A stretch of 64,000 nt of DNA from Brumimicrobium sp041655765 (GCA_041655765.1 JBBAEU010000003.1:85903-149902), one strand, 5' to 3'; positions 8,886-18,128 are shown, numbered from the stretch's first letter. Translations and numbers: made by a program. The notes: generated by a model not told the origin, from the sequence alone.

Positions 8886-9266
8886 ATGAAAAAATACATA
8901 GTAATATCAGGAATATTAACTTTTGCTTTTAGCTTATCATTATCGTTAGGCTCTTGTCGCAAAAAAGGAGATACAATTGTAAAAATAACTGTTCGTGACA
9001 CAGGAAACTATGTTGTTCCAGGTGCACAAGTAATTTTACGCGGTACTTCCACAACAACGCCAATTCAACCCGTTATTTTAAGAGACACAGCTGAAACAGA
9101 TCCCTCAGGCATTGCTTATTTCAACTTCAATGATGAATATCAATTGGGCCAAGCTGGTTTTGCAGTTTTAGACATCGAAGCAAGGAAAAATGGACATTAC
9201 GGTTCTGGAGTAATCAAAGTTGTTGAAGAAGAAGAAAACACAAAGACTGTGTTTATCGTGCCATAG
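8886..9266 (+). CDS. Small lipoprotein, paralogue of the previous gene
   Basis: 126 residues with a lipoprotein signal (lipobox LGSC after about 23 residues) and the same compact beta domain as its neighbour: 'VKITVRDTGNYVVPGAQVIL ... TDPSGIAYFNF'. The 47-bp gap carries no evident terminator, so the two are probably co-transcribed. The pair most likely arose by tandem duplication followed by strong divergence. Role unknown; presumably anchored in a membrane facing the periplasm. Confidence 0.72.
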   Translation: MKKYIVISGILTFAFSLSLSLGSCRKKGDTIVKITVRDTGNYVVPGAQVILRGTSTTTPIQPVILRDTAETDPSGIAYFNFNDEYQLGQAGFAVLDIEARKNGHYGSGVIKVVEEEENTKTVFIVP

Positions 9267-9345
9267 TCGCCTGCTCTCGATACAAATTGCTCACATCTCA
9301 CAATTTTCATCTTTTCGTTATCACATCATGTGAATTGTATAGGAT

Positions 9346-11844
9346 TTAAAACCTAAACTTCATACTTCTTTCATCGAGAAGCGCAAAACTAACTTTAAAT
9401 GAACCTTTGGGTTTAATATGATTTCCGTGTGAATAAACACCATAGATTCCGATTCTTAGTCTGCGTTTTGCAAATTTAAAAATACGTTCTAATCCTCCGT
9501 AAATCTCATAATGAATCCAATTGTGTTCTGGAATATACAAAAAACCACCTCCTACAACGGATGTAATTCTTGTTCTTTTCATAAAAGGGATTTTATTGAT
9601 TAATGCCCCATTGAAATGATGGATGTAATGACTTTCAAAATACCAATCAAATGTTGGGAGCGTAGAATCTAGAGACTGGTATGAATATAAAGGATTTGAA
9701 AACAACAAAGGATCTCCCCGTCGATGATATTTAAAGTCTTCTGGTTTTACATTTTTAGCGTTAAGAAATTTCCCTGTATTTATACGATATTTAGATGTTC
9801 CAATTGTAGCAATATTAAATGTTTGGCTTAATCCCATCTCTATATAGTCATGATTTACCTCACTGCCGAATATTTCTGGTATTCCTTTCTCATATTCTAC
9901 ATATAAAGTAGGCCATTTAGAGCCCAAAATCACTTTTCGTTTGGGTTCTCTCATGTATTTTTGCCCTGGTGTATATCGCAACATAAAATCGGCCACAAAA
10001 GCATTGTAAGGATTAAAGTCTGGAGGAGGGGCATTGTTTTCGAGTGGTTCATCAAGCCAATGGATAAACTTGGTGTCATCGGGTAAAGATTGGCGATAAA
10101 TATAACTAAATGTGCTTTCCAAATACAGCCCGTTAAATATCTCAAAATCATGATAAACAGAGCCAAGTGTACGAACGATAAAGTTATCCCTCAATACCAT
10201 TTGTGTGATGGCATCATAAGATCGAATTAAATCATAATTATGCGACAAATTAACCCCAACCTTTCCTTGTCGAAAAGGATTGTATAGGTATCGAATAATT
10301 GAAAATCCTTTTACATCCATATTTAAAACACCCAAATCAACACGTGTAAAAGCATTAAAAGTATGTTCGTTATCCCATTTTTTAAAAAACTCAAAGTCGG
10401 GACCAACCCTTGGACCTGCAATATAAATTGGCCGTATCATTCCAGCGATAGAGCTCAACGTCCACTGTGTTTTATTCTTACGATTTCTGTGGTCAACCCC
10501 AAACCACAACACCTTCCAAAATGTTACTTTATTAAAAGCGCGGTCAATAGAATCTAAATAACTTTCTTTGGTAAAAAGCATCTCGATACTATCCCTCTTC
10601 TTTATGAGCTCTTGTTCCTCAACTGTTAGAGGAGTAAGCCTTTTATCCGACCAATAAACAGAATCTCTATCATAAGCCTTTTCAGTAGTATAAGCCAATT
10701 CATTACTAAAAAAATTTTTCTCAAATTGAGGATTAAAGTTATAGTTGTTGTAGTTTACGACAGTTGTTCCTTCAAATTTTTCCTTTCGATAGCTTACACT
10801 ATAATTCATGATTTGATTTTTCAGAACACTCATTGAATCTCCGTAAATCTCAAATTCTTGTTGAATAACAAATTCATCGTAAATAAATAAATTCCCTTTG
10901 GTGATTGTAAACTCTAGTTTTTTAACCAACCACGTGCTGTCTTCAATCCAAATAAAACCATTTATAGTTGATGCAGAAATATTTCTTGAAGTAATTTTAA
11001 TTTTGTTCAAAGTAGGCCTTCCTTCAACGTCATTTTTTTCTACCAATTGGTATTTGTACGTCAATATTCCTGCAGTAGAAATTGGAGATTGAACAGGAGA
11101 TTTAATTAAGTCTTCTAAGTTTATAATGTTCTGGAAAAAGTTAATGTTAGATTTTGCCGTCGTTGTGAAATACAGATACTTATCATCGCCTCTCTTTTTG
11201 TAGGCTGTTCTCACTTCTTTAATCTTGTTCGGTGGTTCATAGTTTCTTTGTAGTTGAACTTCCACCATATTCATATTTCCGATTTTGTCGAGTTGCTTTT
11301 GTTTTAACTCATCAACGTCATCGTACCGAGCATCACCATCTTCTTTCTTCTTTTTTCGTTTTTCAAGTCCTTTATCGGTTAAACTTTTATTGTCGGTTGC
11401 TCTTATATAAACATCACACTGATAAGGCGATTTATTATGGTCAATTTGGTGTTTAATTGCTACTGTTTTCAATACGATTTCTCGTCCAATATTTCTCCTT
11501 TTTACAGAGATTTCAAAATCATCAATATTTTTAATTTTTTCAGGGAACAGCTGCATGTTTAATTGTTGATTTACATCTGTAACCGCTAAATAATATTCTC
11601 TCGATTCATATCCGATTGCAGAAAAAATCAAATAATACTCTCCTGCTTCTAAGCGCATTATGTAGTTTCCCTCAACATCTGATATTGTTCTTAAATCTGG
11701 AAAATCCTTCACATAAATTTCAGCAAAAGGGATTGATAAATTGCTCTCGTGAACAATTTTACCTTCTATCACGTATTGAGTGTTCCCAATCAATGATGTT
11801 AAGACACAGAAGATTAGACACAAAAAATGTCGGTGTATTAACAT
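9346..11844 (-). CDS. DUF5686 outer-membrane protein with carboxypeptidase-like regulatory domain
   Basis: 832 residues from the chosen ATG. A signal peptide (LIHRHFLCLIFCVLTSLIGNTQ) is followed by a CarboxypepD_reg-like domain (about 25-105: 'GKIVHESNLSIPFAEIYVKD'), then the long DUF5686 region of alternating hydrophobic strands consistent with an outer-membrane barrel, ending 'MKFRF' with the terminal Phe common in barrel proteins. No specific ligand can be named. The 840-residue frame begins at 11868, inside a TATATTTG -7 box, so the ATG at 11844 is preferred. It is monocistronic and oriented away from the lptC operon. Confidence 0.85.
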   Translation of the reverse strand: MLIHRHFLCLIFCVLTSLIGNTQYVIEGKIVHESNLSIPFAEIYVKDFPDLRTISDVEGNYIMRLEAGEYYLIFSAIGYESREYYLAVTDVNQQLNMQLFPEKIKNIDDFEISVKRRNIGREIVLKTVAIKHQIDHNKSPYQCDVYIRATDNKSLTDKGLEKRKKKKEDGDARYDDVDELKQKQLDKIGNMNMVEVQLQRNYEPPNKIKEVRTAYKKRGDDKYLYFTTTAKSNINFFQNIINLEDLIKSPVQSPISTAGILTYKYQLVEKNDVEGRPTLNKIKITSRNISASTINGFIWIEDSTWLVKKLEFTITKGNLFIYDEFVIQQEFEIYGDSMSVLKNQIMNYSVSYRKEKFEGTTVVNYNNYNFNPQFEKNFFSNELAYTTEKAYDRDSVYWSDKRLTPLTVEEQELIKKRDSIEMLFTKESYLDSIDRAFNKVTFWKVLWFGVDHRNRKNKTQWTLSSIAGMIRPIYIAGPRVGPDFEFFKKWDNEHTFNAFTRVDLGVLNMDVKGFSIIRYLYNPFRQGKVGVNLSHNYDLIRSYDAITQMVLRDNFIVRTLGSVYHDFEIFNGLYLESTFSYIYRQSLPDDTKFIHWLDEPLENNAPPPDFNPYNAFVADFMLRYTPGQKYMREPKRKVILGSKWPTLYVEYEKGIPEIFGSEVNHDYIEMGLSQTFNIATIGTSKYRINTGKFLNAKNVKPEDFKYHRRGDPLLFSNPLYSYQSLDSTLPTFDWYFESHYIHHFNGALINKIPFMKRTRITSVVGGGFLYIPEHNWIHYEIYGGLERIFKFAKRRLRIGIYGVYSHGNHIKPKGSFKVSFALLDERSMKFRF

Positions 11845-11865
11845 GGTTTTGTTTGATAGTTTTGT

Positions 11866-11873
11866 CAAATATA
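11866..11873 (-). promoter_or_regulatory. -7 box for the DUF5686 gene
   Basis: On the minus strand this reads TATATTTG, an exact TAnnTTTG match, 22 bp before the chosen ATG at 11844. The -33 element is not clear. Confidence 0.5.
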
Positions 11874-11926
11874 GCTTGAAAAAGCGAAAATCAGGAGAAA
11901 AAATAAGAGAATGGTATTTAACCGTC

Positions 11927-12145
11927 TTATTTCTTGTTTTTTTGATTCAAAAATTCTTGATGTTTTTTCATTCTTTTAATCATGAAATACCGCGCAAAAA
12001 AAGCTATGAACGATAGGAAAGAAAAGGCATAATACATTGCCCAACGATCAAATCCATCGGTAATACCTTTATAGGTTATATAAATCAGTGAGATTATCCC
12101 TATAGCCAACCAAAAAACCTGCATGAATTTATTATACGTTTCCAT
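11927..12145 (-). CDS. Small two-helix membrane protein
   Basis: 72 residues with two predicted transmembrane segments (about 8-26 and 36-56) and a strongly basic tail (RYFMIKRMKKHQEFLNQKNKK). Its ATG overlaps the lptC stop by one base (TAATG), a typical coupling signal, which supports it as a real gene at the end of the coaX-lptC operon. I do not recognise a family. Confidence 0.6.
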   Translation of the reverse strand: METYNKFMQVFWLAIGIISLIYITYKGITDGFDRWAMYYAFSFLSFIAFFARYFMIKRMKKHQEFLNQKNKK

Positions 12146-12717
12146 TATTGTTTGTTTTTATCTTTATTTAAGTATATTGTTGCAGTTGGTTGATAAAACT
12201 GTGCTGTATCAAAAGCTGGTGTTGTCCATGCACCCATTCCTGAAATAATCATGTCTGAAGAAGTAATAACCACCGATTTATTTGTATAGATAGAATCTTC
12301 TCCTTTGTTCCAAAACAATTCTTCAGTTTCTAACGTCCTATTATCGGCTAAATTAACAAGTTTTACGCTGTCTCTTACAACAATGTTTCCAGATTCATTA
12401 TCAATTTCTCCAAAAAGAGAGGTCAAAACCGAACCTGTTTCCCCCGATTCCGTATAAAAATTAACCCTCAAACCATCTTTAAATTTTGTTTTAGATTTCG
12501 GCTGAGAATATGTTTCTGCAATTGTGGCAAAAATTTCAAGTTGGGGCAAACCCGAATCTGTATAAACAATGTGTAGGTTTTTACTTGTTTCATCTGGGCT
12601 GTCAGGATTTACGTGAACTTTTTTTACTTTATCCAAATCGTTTTCGCACGAATAAAAGATTCCTGTTGTGATAATCACAACAGGAATCCAGAATAATTTA
12701 TGTAGGGCTGATTTCAA
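12145..12717 (-). CDS. lptC: LPS export ABC transporter periplasmic protein LptC
   Basis: 190 residues with a lipoprotein-type N-terminus (TTGIFYSCEND) and the LptC beta-jellyroll region: 'IVYTDSGLPQLEIFA', 'FKDGLRVNFYTESGETGSVLTS', 'VVRDSVKLVNLADNRTLETEELFWNKGEDSIYT'. LptC receives lipopolysaccharide from LptBFG and passes it to LptA. The protein ends in a lineage-specific tail. It begins 3 bp after the TPR gene stop. Confidence 0.88.
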   Translation of the reverse strand: MKSALHKLFWIPVVIITTGIFYSCENDLDKVKKVHVNPDSPDETSKNLHIVYTDSGLPQLEIFATIAETYSQPKSKTKFKDGLRVNFYTESGETGSVLTSLFGEIDNESGNIVVRDSVKLVNLADNRTLETEELFWNKGEDSIYTNKSVVITSSDMIISGMGAWTTPAFDTAQFYQPTATIYLNKDKNKQ

Positions 12718-12720
12718 AAA

Positions 12721-13983
12721 TTAATATGTCTGAATTGTATAATTTTTATTCCAACATCCTAAAGTTACTGTATCTCCAACAGACTTTGATGCATTAAATA
12801 TATCAGAAGAAGTTGGGCATTGGGCTTTAAAAGAAGAAACCAACGATGTATTTCCAGATTTTTCAGCCAATTCAACAGCATAATAGTTGTTTGTTTTACG
12901 CTCAAAAGTAGAAACCCCGCAGTCGTTCATTAATTTATTTACACTTCTTGCAGCAATTTCATATCCCTTTGCTGAGTTTTTACCGCTTACCGCAATTCCT
13001 GCATCGTGTGCTGCCCTATAGCTTCCTGAGTTATAATAAGCTAAAGCAATTTGGTACTCGATTTCACTTTTTTGATCTGCTGTTTCAGCCATATCTTTTG
13101 CACTTCTAAAAGTATTAATTGCATTCGAGGTTTTCCCTTGAGATAATTCAAATTTAGCTTTTGCAATGATAGCATCAACAGAAGGGTCGATAGCAATAAT
13201 CGTATCTACCAACATTGCGTATTCTTTACTGCTGGTACATTTTTTATCTTCTAATAATTCCATAAAGTTATTTACCATTGCTTTTTTCGCTTCAACATCC
13301 TGTGGTAAGTTATGCATAAAAGAGTTGATTTCTGGTAAAAGAGATTCACAATCCGTTGCTACTCTACTCATTAGTCCATAAAGAAAATTAGTAATCTCAA
13401 CACCCATCTCTCCTTTTGTTGCATAATCCATTAAAGGAAAATACTCAGTAATCATTCTTTGTTTATAAGCAGATTTTTCTTTTTCGTCTTGCTCTTGTAC
13501 CCAAAGATTATACAAGTTTAAATAGTATTGTTGTAAGTATCCTTTGTTTGAATTTTCTTTAGACGCATGAATTCCTACTTTGTAAGCATCATCAGCTTTT
13601 TTCATTGCCCCTGGTGTTCCTAACTTAAGATAGTTATATCCCAAATCATTTTGCCATTCTTCTTGTAGTCCGTGTGTTTTTTGAGCTGTTTCATAGACCA
13701 TGATTAACGTATCCAAATAAGCATTTTGAGCCTCTTCAGTTGTCGCATTTCTCATTGATTGCTTAATCGCGTAGATAAAAGGATTATAGAATTGCATACC
13801 TAGTGTTCCACATTCATCTTGTGCTTTGTTGTAGAAATTAACAACTTTTTCATAATCTTTCACTTGGTATGCATTACCTGCAATAGCTTTAAACCTTGTA
13901 CAATCATCATCCTGTGCGTATAAAAGACCCATACCAAAGATTAAGGCAAACGTTACTACAATTATTGAATTTATTGTTTTCAT
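12721..13983 (-). CDS. Secreted tetratricopeptide-repeat protein
   Basis: 420 residues with a signal peptide (IIVVTFALIFGMGLLYAQ) and mostly helical sequence in TPR-like units, for example 'AYQVKDYEKVVNFYNKAQDECG' split near residue 40 and 'YQIALAYYNSGSYRAAHDAG' near 310. The C-terminus ('VGDTVTLGCWNKNYTIQTY') is a pattern I associate with Bacteroidota TPR proteins in the coaX-lptC neighbourhood. It probably acts as a periplasmic scaffold in envelope assembly, judging only from its neighbours. Confidence 0.75.
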   Translation of the reverse strand: MKTINSIIVVTFALIFGMGLLYAQDDDCTRFKAIAGNAYQVKDYEKVVNFYNKAQDECGTLGMQFYNPFIYAIKQSMRNATTEEAQNAYLDTLIMVYETAQKTHGLQEEWQNDLGYNYLKLGTPGAMKKADDAYKVGIHASKENSNKGYLQQYYLNLYNLWVQEQDEKEKSAYKQRMITEYFPLMDYATKGEMGVEITNFLYGLMSRVATDCESLLPEINSFMHNLPQDVEAKKAMVNNFMELLEDKKCTSSKEYAMLVDTIIAIDPSVDAIIAKAKFELSQGKTSNAINTFRSAKDMAETADQKSEIEYQIALAYYNSGSYRAAHDAGIAVSGKNSAKGYEIAARSVNKLMNDCGVSTFERKTNNYYAVELAEKSGNTSLVSSFKAQCPTSSDIFNASKSVGDTVTLGCWNKNYTIQTY

Positions 13984-13995
13984 ATTATTATTTTT

Positions 13996-15345
13996 TTAAT
14001 CTAATTTATATTTTCTGAACCATCTGTCAAATCCTGGGGCAATATTTATGCCAAGATTAAAGCCAAAATAAGTGTCTTTAACAATCGAAGCATCTCCTTT
14101 TCCGTTTAAGACACCATAATTTGCAGAGAAATTAACAGTTGATACAGCTCTTCCCATTATGAAAGGGAAACCTAAACCAAAAGTAACTCCTTTGTCGATA
14201 ATTTGATTTCCATTAACATGACTCGGTGTATTAACCAGATATCCACCAATTCGGTAGTTTATTTTATCAAAATAATTGATGTAAACAGAACGATCTAATG
14301 AATACCTATGCGGAATGTATTCCACTCCTAGCCGGTAAGATGTCATGTCTATATATTGTCCCGAACTCATGGTTCCTTCAAACTCTTCTCTGTATTTTGA
14401 CCAATCTTCCATGGTATATTCAAATGCCAACATAAGAGAAGTTCGTTTTGCGCTTCCTTTTGATTCATTATATGGCAAATAAGAATATGTAAAACCAACG
14501 CTTGTTTTAGACGGTAAATAAACTTGTCCTTTGATTGACTCCAAAGATATAATAGTGTCGTATGAATTTCTGTCAAAAAAGTTTTGATAGAAATAACGTG
14601 TTTCATCTTTTTTAAATCCCGTTTCTATTCCTGGTCGATACGTCGCAGCTATGCGCACCCGATGTTCTCTGGTTGGTTGAAAACTGTAGTTCATACCAAA
14701 ATCAACACCAAATCCTGAACCTCGTAGGTGTCTTTTATCAATACCTCCAGATTGAACATCATTGCTTTTTATATAACTGTTTCTACTTCTTTCTGGACCG
14801 CTAAAATAACGCTTCCCTTGAATCCCAATACTCAAAGAGTGTTTGTTTCCCTGCAATATGTTTCCTGAAAATCCTAAAAAGACCTCTTGGACATCACCTC
14901 TTCCAGTATAATCGTGAAAAATAGAATCTCCTTGGATAACTTCGCTGTCATTGATTTCATATCCAGAATGACTAAACGGTTTTAATCCAGCTGCCACGCC
15001 AAATCGTTTTGAAAACGGTATGGCAAGAATCATGTGCGTAATCCCAGTATATTGTCCTTTAGATTCTACCCCATTATTAGAAAATCTTCTTTGATAATGA
15101 TTCAATCCCAAAGAAAATAGCGGCAACTGCTTTGCTATCAAAGAGTATGTTGAAGGGTTATATAAATTAACTTGATTTGAATCGGTTAGAGCCACCGCTG
15201 CTCCTCCCAATCCGTTTGTGTATGCATCTCCATAGAAGCTGACATCCCCTATTCCTTTTGCAGAATATGGGGAGTTTGTACTAATTTGAGCAAATGAAAA
15301 TCCACCCAAAATCATGAAAAATACAATCAATAAACTCCTAAACAT
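13996..15345 (-). CDS. Outer-membrane beta-barrel protein (unknown role)
   Basis: 449 residues with a signal peptide (LLIVFFMILGGFSFAQ). It opens 'ISTNSPYSAKGIGDVSFYGDAYTNGLGGAAVALTDSNQVNLYNPSTYSLI', the signature of a FadL/PorV-like barrel family seen in Bacteroidota; the rest alternates hydrophobic and polar residues as transmembrane strands do. The start overlaps the coaX stop by 8 bp. It lies in the coaX / barrel / TPR / lptC operon, which suggests an envelope role, but no substrate can be assigned. Confidence 0.75.
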   Translation of the reverse strand: MFRSLLIVFFMILGGFSFAQISTNSPYSAKGIGDVSFYGDAYTNGLGGAAVALTDSNQVNLYNPSTYSLIAKQLPLFSLGLNHYQRRFSNNGVESKGQYTGITHMILAIPFSKRFGVAAGLKPFSHSGYEINDSEVIQGDSIFHDYTGRGDVQEVFLGFSGNILQGNKHSLSIGIQGKRYFSGPERSRNSYIKSNDVQSGGIDKRHLRGSGFGVDFGMNYSFQPTREHRVRIAATYRPGIETGFKKDETRYFYQNFFDRNSYDTIISLESIKGQVYLPSKTSVGFTYSYLPYNESKGSAKRTSLMLAFEYTMEDWSKYREEFEGTMSSGQYIDMTSYRLGVEYIPHRYSLDRSVYINYFDKINYRIGGYLVNTPSHVNGNQIIDKGVTFGLGFPFIMGRAVSTVNFSANYGVLNGKGDASIVKDTYFGFNLGINIAPGFDRWFRKYKLD

Positions 15346-16072
15346 TATGTTTTAAAATTAGGTACAATCCTTTAATTGTAAAATTGTTGTCGGCAAAGAT
15401 GCTGTTTTTTAATGGAATTTCAAATCTTTTAAGGTCTCCACCTGTCAAAAAAATTGTTAACGGAGCAAAGTTTTGAGTATAGAAGTGAATAAATTGAGAA
15501 ATTTCTGACTGAATTCCAAGATTAATTCCAGCCAACATAGATTCTTTTGTAGATTTCCCAATATAGGAGTCAAAGCTCTCCAATTCAAGTAGAGGTAGCT
15601 CTCCAGTAAAGTGATTCATTGCTTTTAATCTCATTAAATAGCCTGGTGAAATTGAGCCCCCTTGATATCTGTCTTTTAAGATTAAATCAATTGTTATACA
15701 AGTTCCAATATCTACTACCAACGCATTGTCGGTATTTGAATAATGCCTTGCAGCCACCACATTTGCAATCCTGTCAACACCCAAAGTTCTTGGGGTTCTA
15801 TAATCTTCAATTGAAATGGGCAAGGGCGTTTCATTCGTTAAAACAACATCGGGGTTTAGATAGTTGATAAATATTTTGTTTTCTGCTTTACTGCGTACAG
15901 ATGAAAAAATACTGATACTTTCTTTTCTTTCGAGGAGAGTTTCTTGTATTTTTTGTTGTTCTTCATTAGGGATAACGGCTAACCGAACCAATTCATCATG
16001 TTGAAAATCAGCAACTTTAACCTGCGTGTTACCCGCATCTATAATACAGTATTTTGGATTTACATCTTTCAC
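15338..16072 (-). CDS. coaX: Type III pantothenate kinase CoaX
   Basis: Phosphorylates pantothenate in the first step of coenzyme A synthesis. Motifs of the type III enzyme: phosphate loop DAGNTQVKVADF near the N-terminus, TPRTLGVDRIANVVAAR (about 105), VVDIGTC and GGSISPG (about 125-145), and LTGGD near the C-terminus. The frame extends to a TTG at 16084, but that codon lies inside a TATCTTTG -7 box, so the GTG at 16072 (MKDVNPKYC, 244 residues) is the more likely start. It is the first gene of the envelope operon and overlaps the next gene by 8 bp. Confidence 0.92.
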   Translation of the reverse strand: MKDVNPKYCIIDAGNTQVKVADFQHDELVRLAVIPNEEQQKIQETLLERKESISIFSSVRSKAENKIFINYLNPDVVLTNETPLPISIEDYRTPRTLGVDRIANVVAARHYSNTDNALVVDIGTCITIDLILKDRYQGGSISPGYLMRLKAMNHFTGELPLLELESFDSYIGKSTKESMLAGINLGIQSEISQFIHFYTQNFAPLTIFLTGGDLKRFEIPLKNSIFADNNFTIKGLYLILKHNV

Positions 16073-16081
16073 CAACGAAGA

Positions 16082-16114
16082 CAAAGATAATGTAAAAGTA
16101 ATAAACTATTACAA
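16082..16114 (-). promoter_or_regulatory. Promoter of the coaX-lptC operon
   Basis: On the minus strand TTG (16114-16112) precedes TATCTTTG (16089-16082) with a 22-nt spacer. The spacing is slightly long, but both boxes are present. The box overlaps the upstream TTG start candidate of coaX. Confidence 0.5.
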
Positions 16115-16211
16115 TCATCATACATTTGAAAAGAAAATACACTCAACTTATAAGTACATACTTAATAATTACAGATTTTTTCTATTCATTTTAATTTTTA
16201 TGCTTTTTTAG

Positions 16212-16240
16212 TTGAAAAATAAAATTAGTTGCTATATTTG
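16212..16240 (+). promoter_or_regulatory. Promoter of tRNA-Phe
   Basis: TTG at 16212-16214, an 18-nt spacer and TATATTTG at 16233-16240, 38 bp before the tRNA. Both boxes fit the Bacteroidota consensus. Confidence 0.65.
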
Positions 16241-16278
16241 CACCCACCTATTGTAAAATGGGTTTTTCGTAAAAGAAA

Positions 16279-16351
16279 GGTGATGTAGCTCAGTCGGTAG
16301 AGCAAAGGACTGAAAATCCTTGTGTCGGCGGTTCGATTCCGTCCATCACCA
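16279..16351 (+). tRNA. tRNA-Phe (GAA)
   Basis: A 73-nt cloverleaf: acceptor GGTGATG pairs with CATCACC, D arm GCTC/GAGC, anticodon stem AAGGA/TCCTT with loop CTGAAAA (anticodon GAA at 16312-16314), T arm GGCGG/CCGTC with TTCGATT loop, discriminator A. CCA is not encoded. It has its own promoter and terminator, so it is a single-gene transcription unit. Confidence 0.98.
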
Positions 16352-16352
16352 C

Positions 16353-16390
16353 AAAAAAAGGTCAGTTTTTAAACTGACTTTTTTGTTTTT
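16353..16390 (+). terminator. Terminator of tRNA-Phe
   Basis: GTCAGTTT (16361-16368) pairs with AAACTGAC (16371-16378). The stem is flanked by an A tract and a T tract that extend the pairing, and the T run follows directly. Confidence 0.88.
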
Positions 16391-16503
16391 GTGTAAATTT
16401 GTTTTAAGTTGCATAAGTATAAAAATTCTTAAAACATTTTTTTAACCAGAATAAACCAAGTACTTTTGCGCAAAATTTATTAACACAACTAAAGTTTAAG
16501 ACG

Positions 16504-17100
16504 ATGAATGAGTTTTTTATGGCATTTAGTTTTGCTGAAGTATTTAATGCTGCAATGGTACTATTTGCCGTAATTGATATTATTGGATCGATTCCTATAA
16601 TAATTAATATCAAGGAAAATACTGGAGACATTCGCCCAGGTCAAATTTCATTAATCTCAATGGGGATTATGATTGCTTTCTTAATTACAGGAGAAAGTTT
16701 GTTGATGCTATTTGGTGTTAACCTTCAGTCTTTTGCCGTGGCCGGTTCATTTATTCTTTTTCTGTTGGCCATGGAAATGATAATGAATGTCAAACTTTTT
16801 AGAGACAATCCTGGTGAGGACAAAAGTTCTGGGGTTGTTCCGTTAGCATTTCCTATTATTGCGGGAGCAGGAACAATGACTACTTTGGTTGCAATTCGTG
16901 CAGAATACGCCATGATAAATGTATTGATTGCTATACTGATAAACATTGGTTTTGTTTTTTTAGTTCTTAAATCAACTCGTCGTATCGAGCGTGTTTTAGG
17001 TCCTGGAGGAATTGGAATTTTAAAGAAAGTTTTTGGAATTATCCTTTTGGCAATCGCGGTAAAACTTTTCACCACAAACATTTCTCAGCTCTTTTTTTAA
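16504..17100 (+). CDS. MarC family integral membrane protein
   Basis: 198 residues with about six hydrophobic helices. 'ALFAVIDIIGSIPIIINI' style N-terminus, 'GVVPLAFPIIAGAGTMTTLV' in the centre and 'GILKKVFGIILLAIAVKLFTTNI' at the C-terminus are the MarC (YchE/YhgN) pattern. The transport function of the family is not established. A TACTTTTG -7 box at 16461-16468 lies 35 bp upstream. The gene stands alone. Confidence 0.9.
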   Translation: MNEFFMAFSFAEVFNAAMVLFAVIDIIGSIPIIINIKENTGDIRPGQISLISMGIMIAFLITGESLLMLFGVNLQSFAVAGSFILFLLAMEMIMNVKLFRDNPGEDKSSGVVPLAFPIIAGAGTMTTLVAIRAEYAMINVLIAILINIGFVFLVLKSTRRIERVLGPGGIGILKKVFGIILLAIAVKLFTTNISQLFF

Positions 17101-17496
17101 AATTAACCGATGGACAAACCCTAAAGTTATTGATTATAGATAGAAGAAACATTGACGGTCTCAATTGTGAATGGATGATTAGATTGTAGCATAAACCAAT
17201 AAAAAGGTCACCGATTTATAACTAACAAATTACTTCTCGCCTTGAACAAGAAGCCAGCTAAGTTATAAGAAGATTTATTTAACTAAAGCAACTGTTAATA
17301 ATTGTCTTTTCAAATTTTGGTTTATCGTTTTTAAACTATACAAACAAAAAAGAGTGCCTAAATAGACACTCTTGCATGTTTTGGTAATTCTTTTTAAGTA
17401 AGAAAACAGGATACTAAGCAAAGAATTTAGAGCATACTTGTGTGTGAACACCAGTCTTGTCTTGCGTTAGTAACGTAATATTTTCCAATTAAAAAA
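17101..17496. other. 396-bp gene-free stretch between marC and sodA
   Basis: No protein-coding frame is credible. It contains a nested hairpin at 17216-17268 (outer TTATAACT/AGTTATAA, inner CTTCT/AGAAG) and, further right, the minus-strand terminator of sodA. The nested hairpin could be part of a small structured RNA, or of the marC 3' untranslated region; nothing known is recognised. Confidence 0.3.
17341..17372 (-). terminator. Terminator of sodA (minus strand)
   Basis: AGAGTG(C)CTA at 17351-17360 pairs with TAG(A)CACTCT at 17363-17372 with one mismatch. On the minus strand the stem is followed by TTTTTTGTTTG. It lies about 125 bp after the sodA stop. Confidence 0.75.
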
Positions 17497-18090
17497 TTAT
17501 TTTGCTGCATTATATCTACGGTTCACCTCATCCCAATTAATCACATTAAAAAATGCCTCAACGTAATCAGGGCGTCGGTTTTGATAATTCAAATAATAGG
17601 CATGTTCCCAAACATCTAATCCTAAGATTGGTGTTCCTTCTCCGAACATTACAGGATTGTCTTGGTTTGGTGAAGAGCTTACTACTAATTTACCATTTTT
17701 TACAGAAAGCCAAGCCCATCCTGAACCGAATTGAGTTTTCGCTGCGTTAGAGAATTTCTCTTTCATGTTTTCAAAAGAACCGAACTCAGCATTAATGGCT
17801 GCTGCAATATCTCCAGTTGGAGTACCTCCACCATTTGGACTCATCACAGTCCAAAACAGAGCATGGTTATAAAAACCACCTCCGTTATTTCTAACAGCTG
17901 GTTTATCTTTTCCTGCTACTAAAATTTCTTCAATTGATTTTCCTGCTAAATCTGTTCCTTCTATAGCCGCATTCAAGTTGTTTGTGTATCCAGCGTGGTG
18001 TTTTCCATGATGGATTTCCATTGTTCTTGTGTCAATATGAGGTTCTAATGCGTCATGTGCATACGGTAATTTTGGTAATTCAAATGCCAT
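17497..18090 (-). CDS. sodA: Superoxide dismutase, Mn-type signature
   Basis: 197 residues. It converts superoxide to oxygen and hydrogen peroxide. Metal ligands are visible: His in 'MEIHHGKHHAGY', His in 'GGGFYNHALFW', Asp and His in 'DVWEHAYYLNYQNRR'. The Gly-rich GGGFYNH context together with Gln in 'SPNQDNPVM' is the pattern usual for Mn enzymes, whereas Fe enzymes carry the Gln at the first site; cambialistic use cannot be excluded. No signal peptide, so cytosolic. It lies just downstream of sufBCD, but a -7 box in the gap suggests its own transcription. Confidence 0.93.
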   Translation of the reverse strand: MAFELPKLPYAHDALEPHIDTRTMEIHHGKHHAGYTNNLNAAIEGTDLAGKSIEEILVAGKDKPAVRNNGGGFYNHALFWTVMSPNGGGTPTGDIAAAINAEFGSFENMKEKFSNAAKTQFGSGWAWLSVKNGKLVVSSSPNQDNPVMFGEGTPILGLDVWEHAYYLNYQNRRPDYVEAFFNVINWDEVNRRYNAAK

Positions 18091-18128
18091 TGTCTATTTA
18101 TTTTTTTAATTAATAATTCTGTTTATAT

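Noticed and set aside
9321..9333. Short palindrome TCACATCATGTGA resembling a CRP-type site
   Set aside because: Lies downstream of two convergent genes rather than in a promoter, with only six-base arms; chance is likely.
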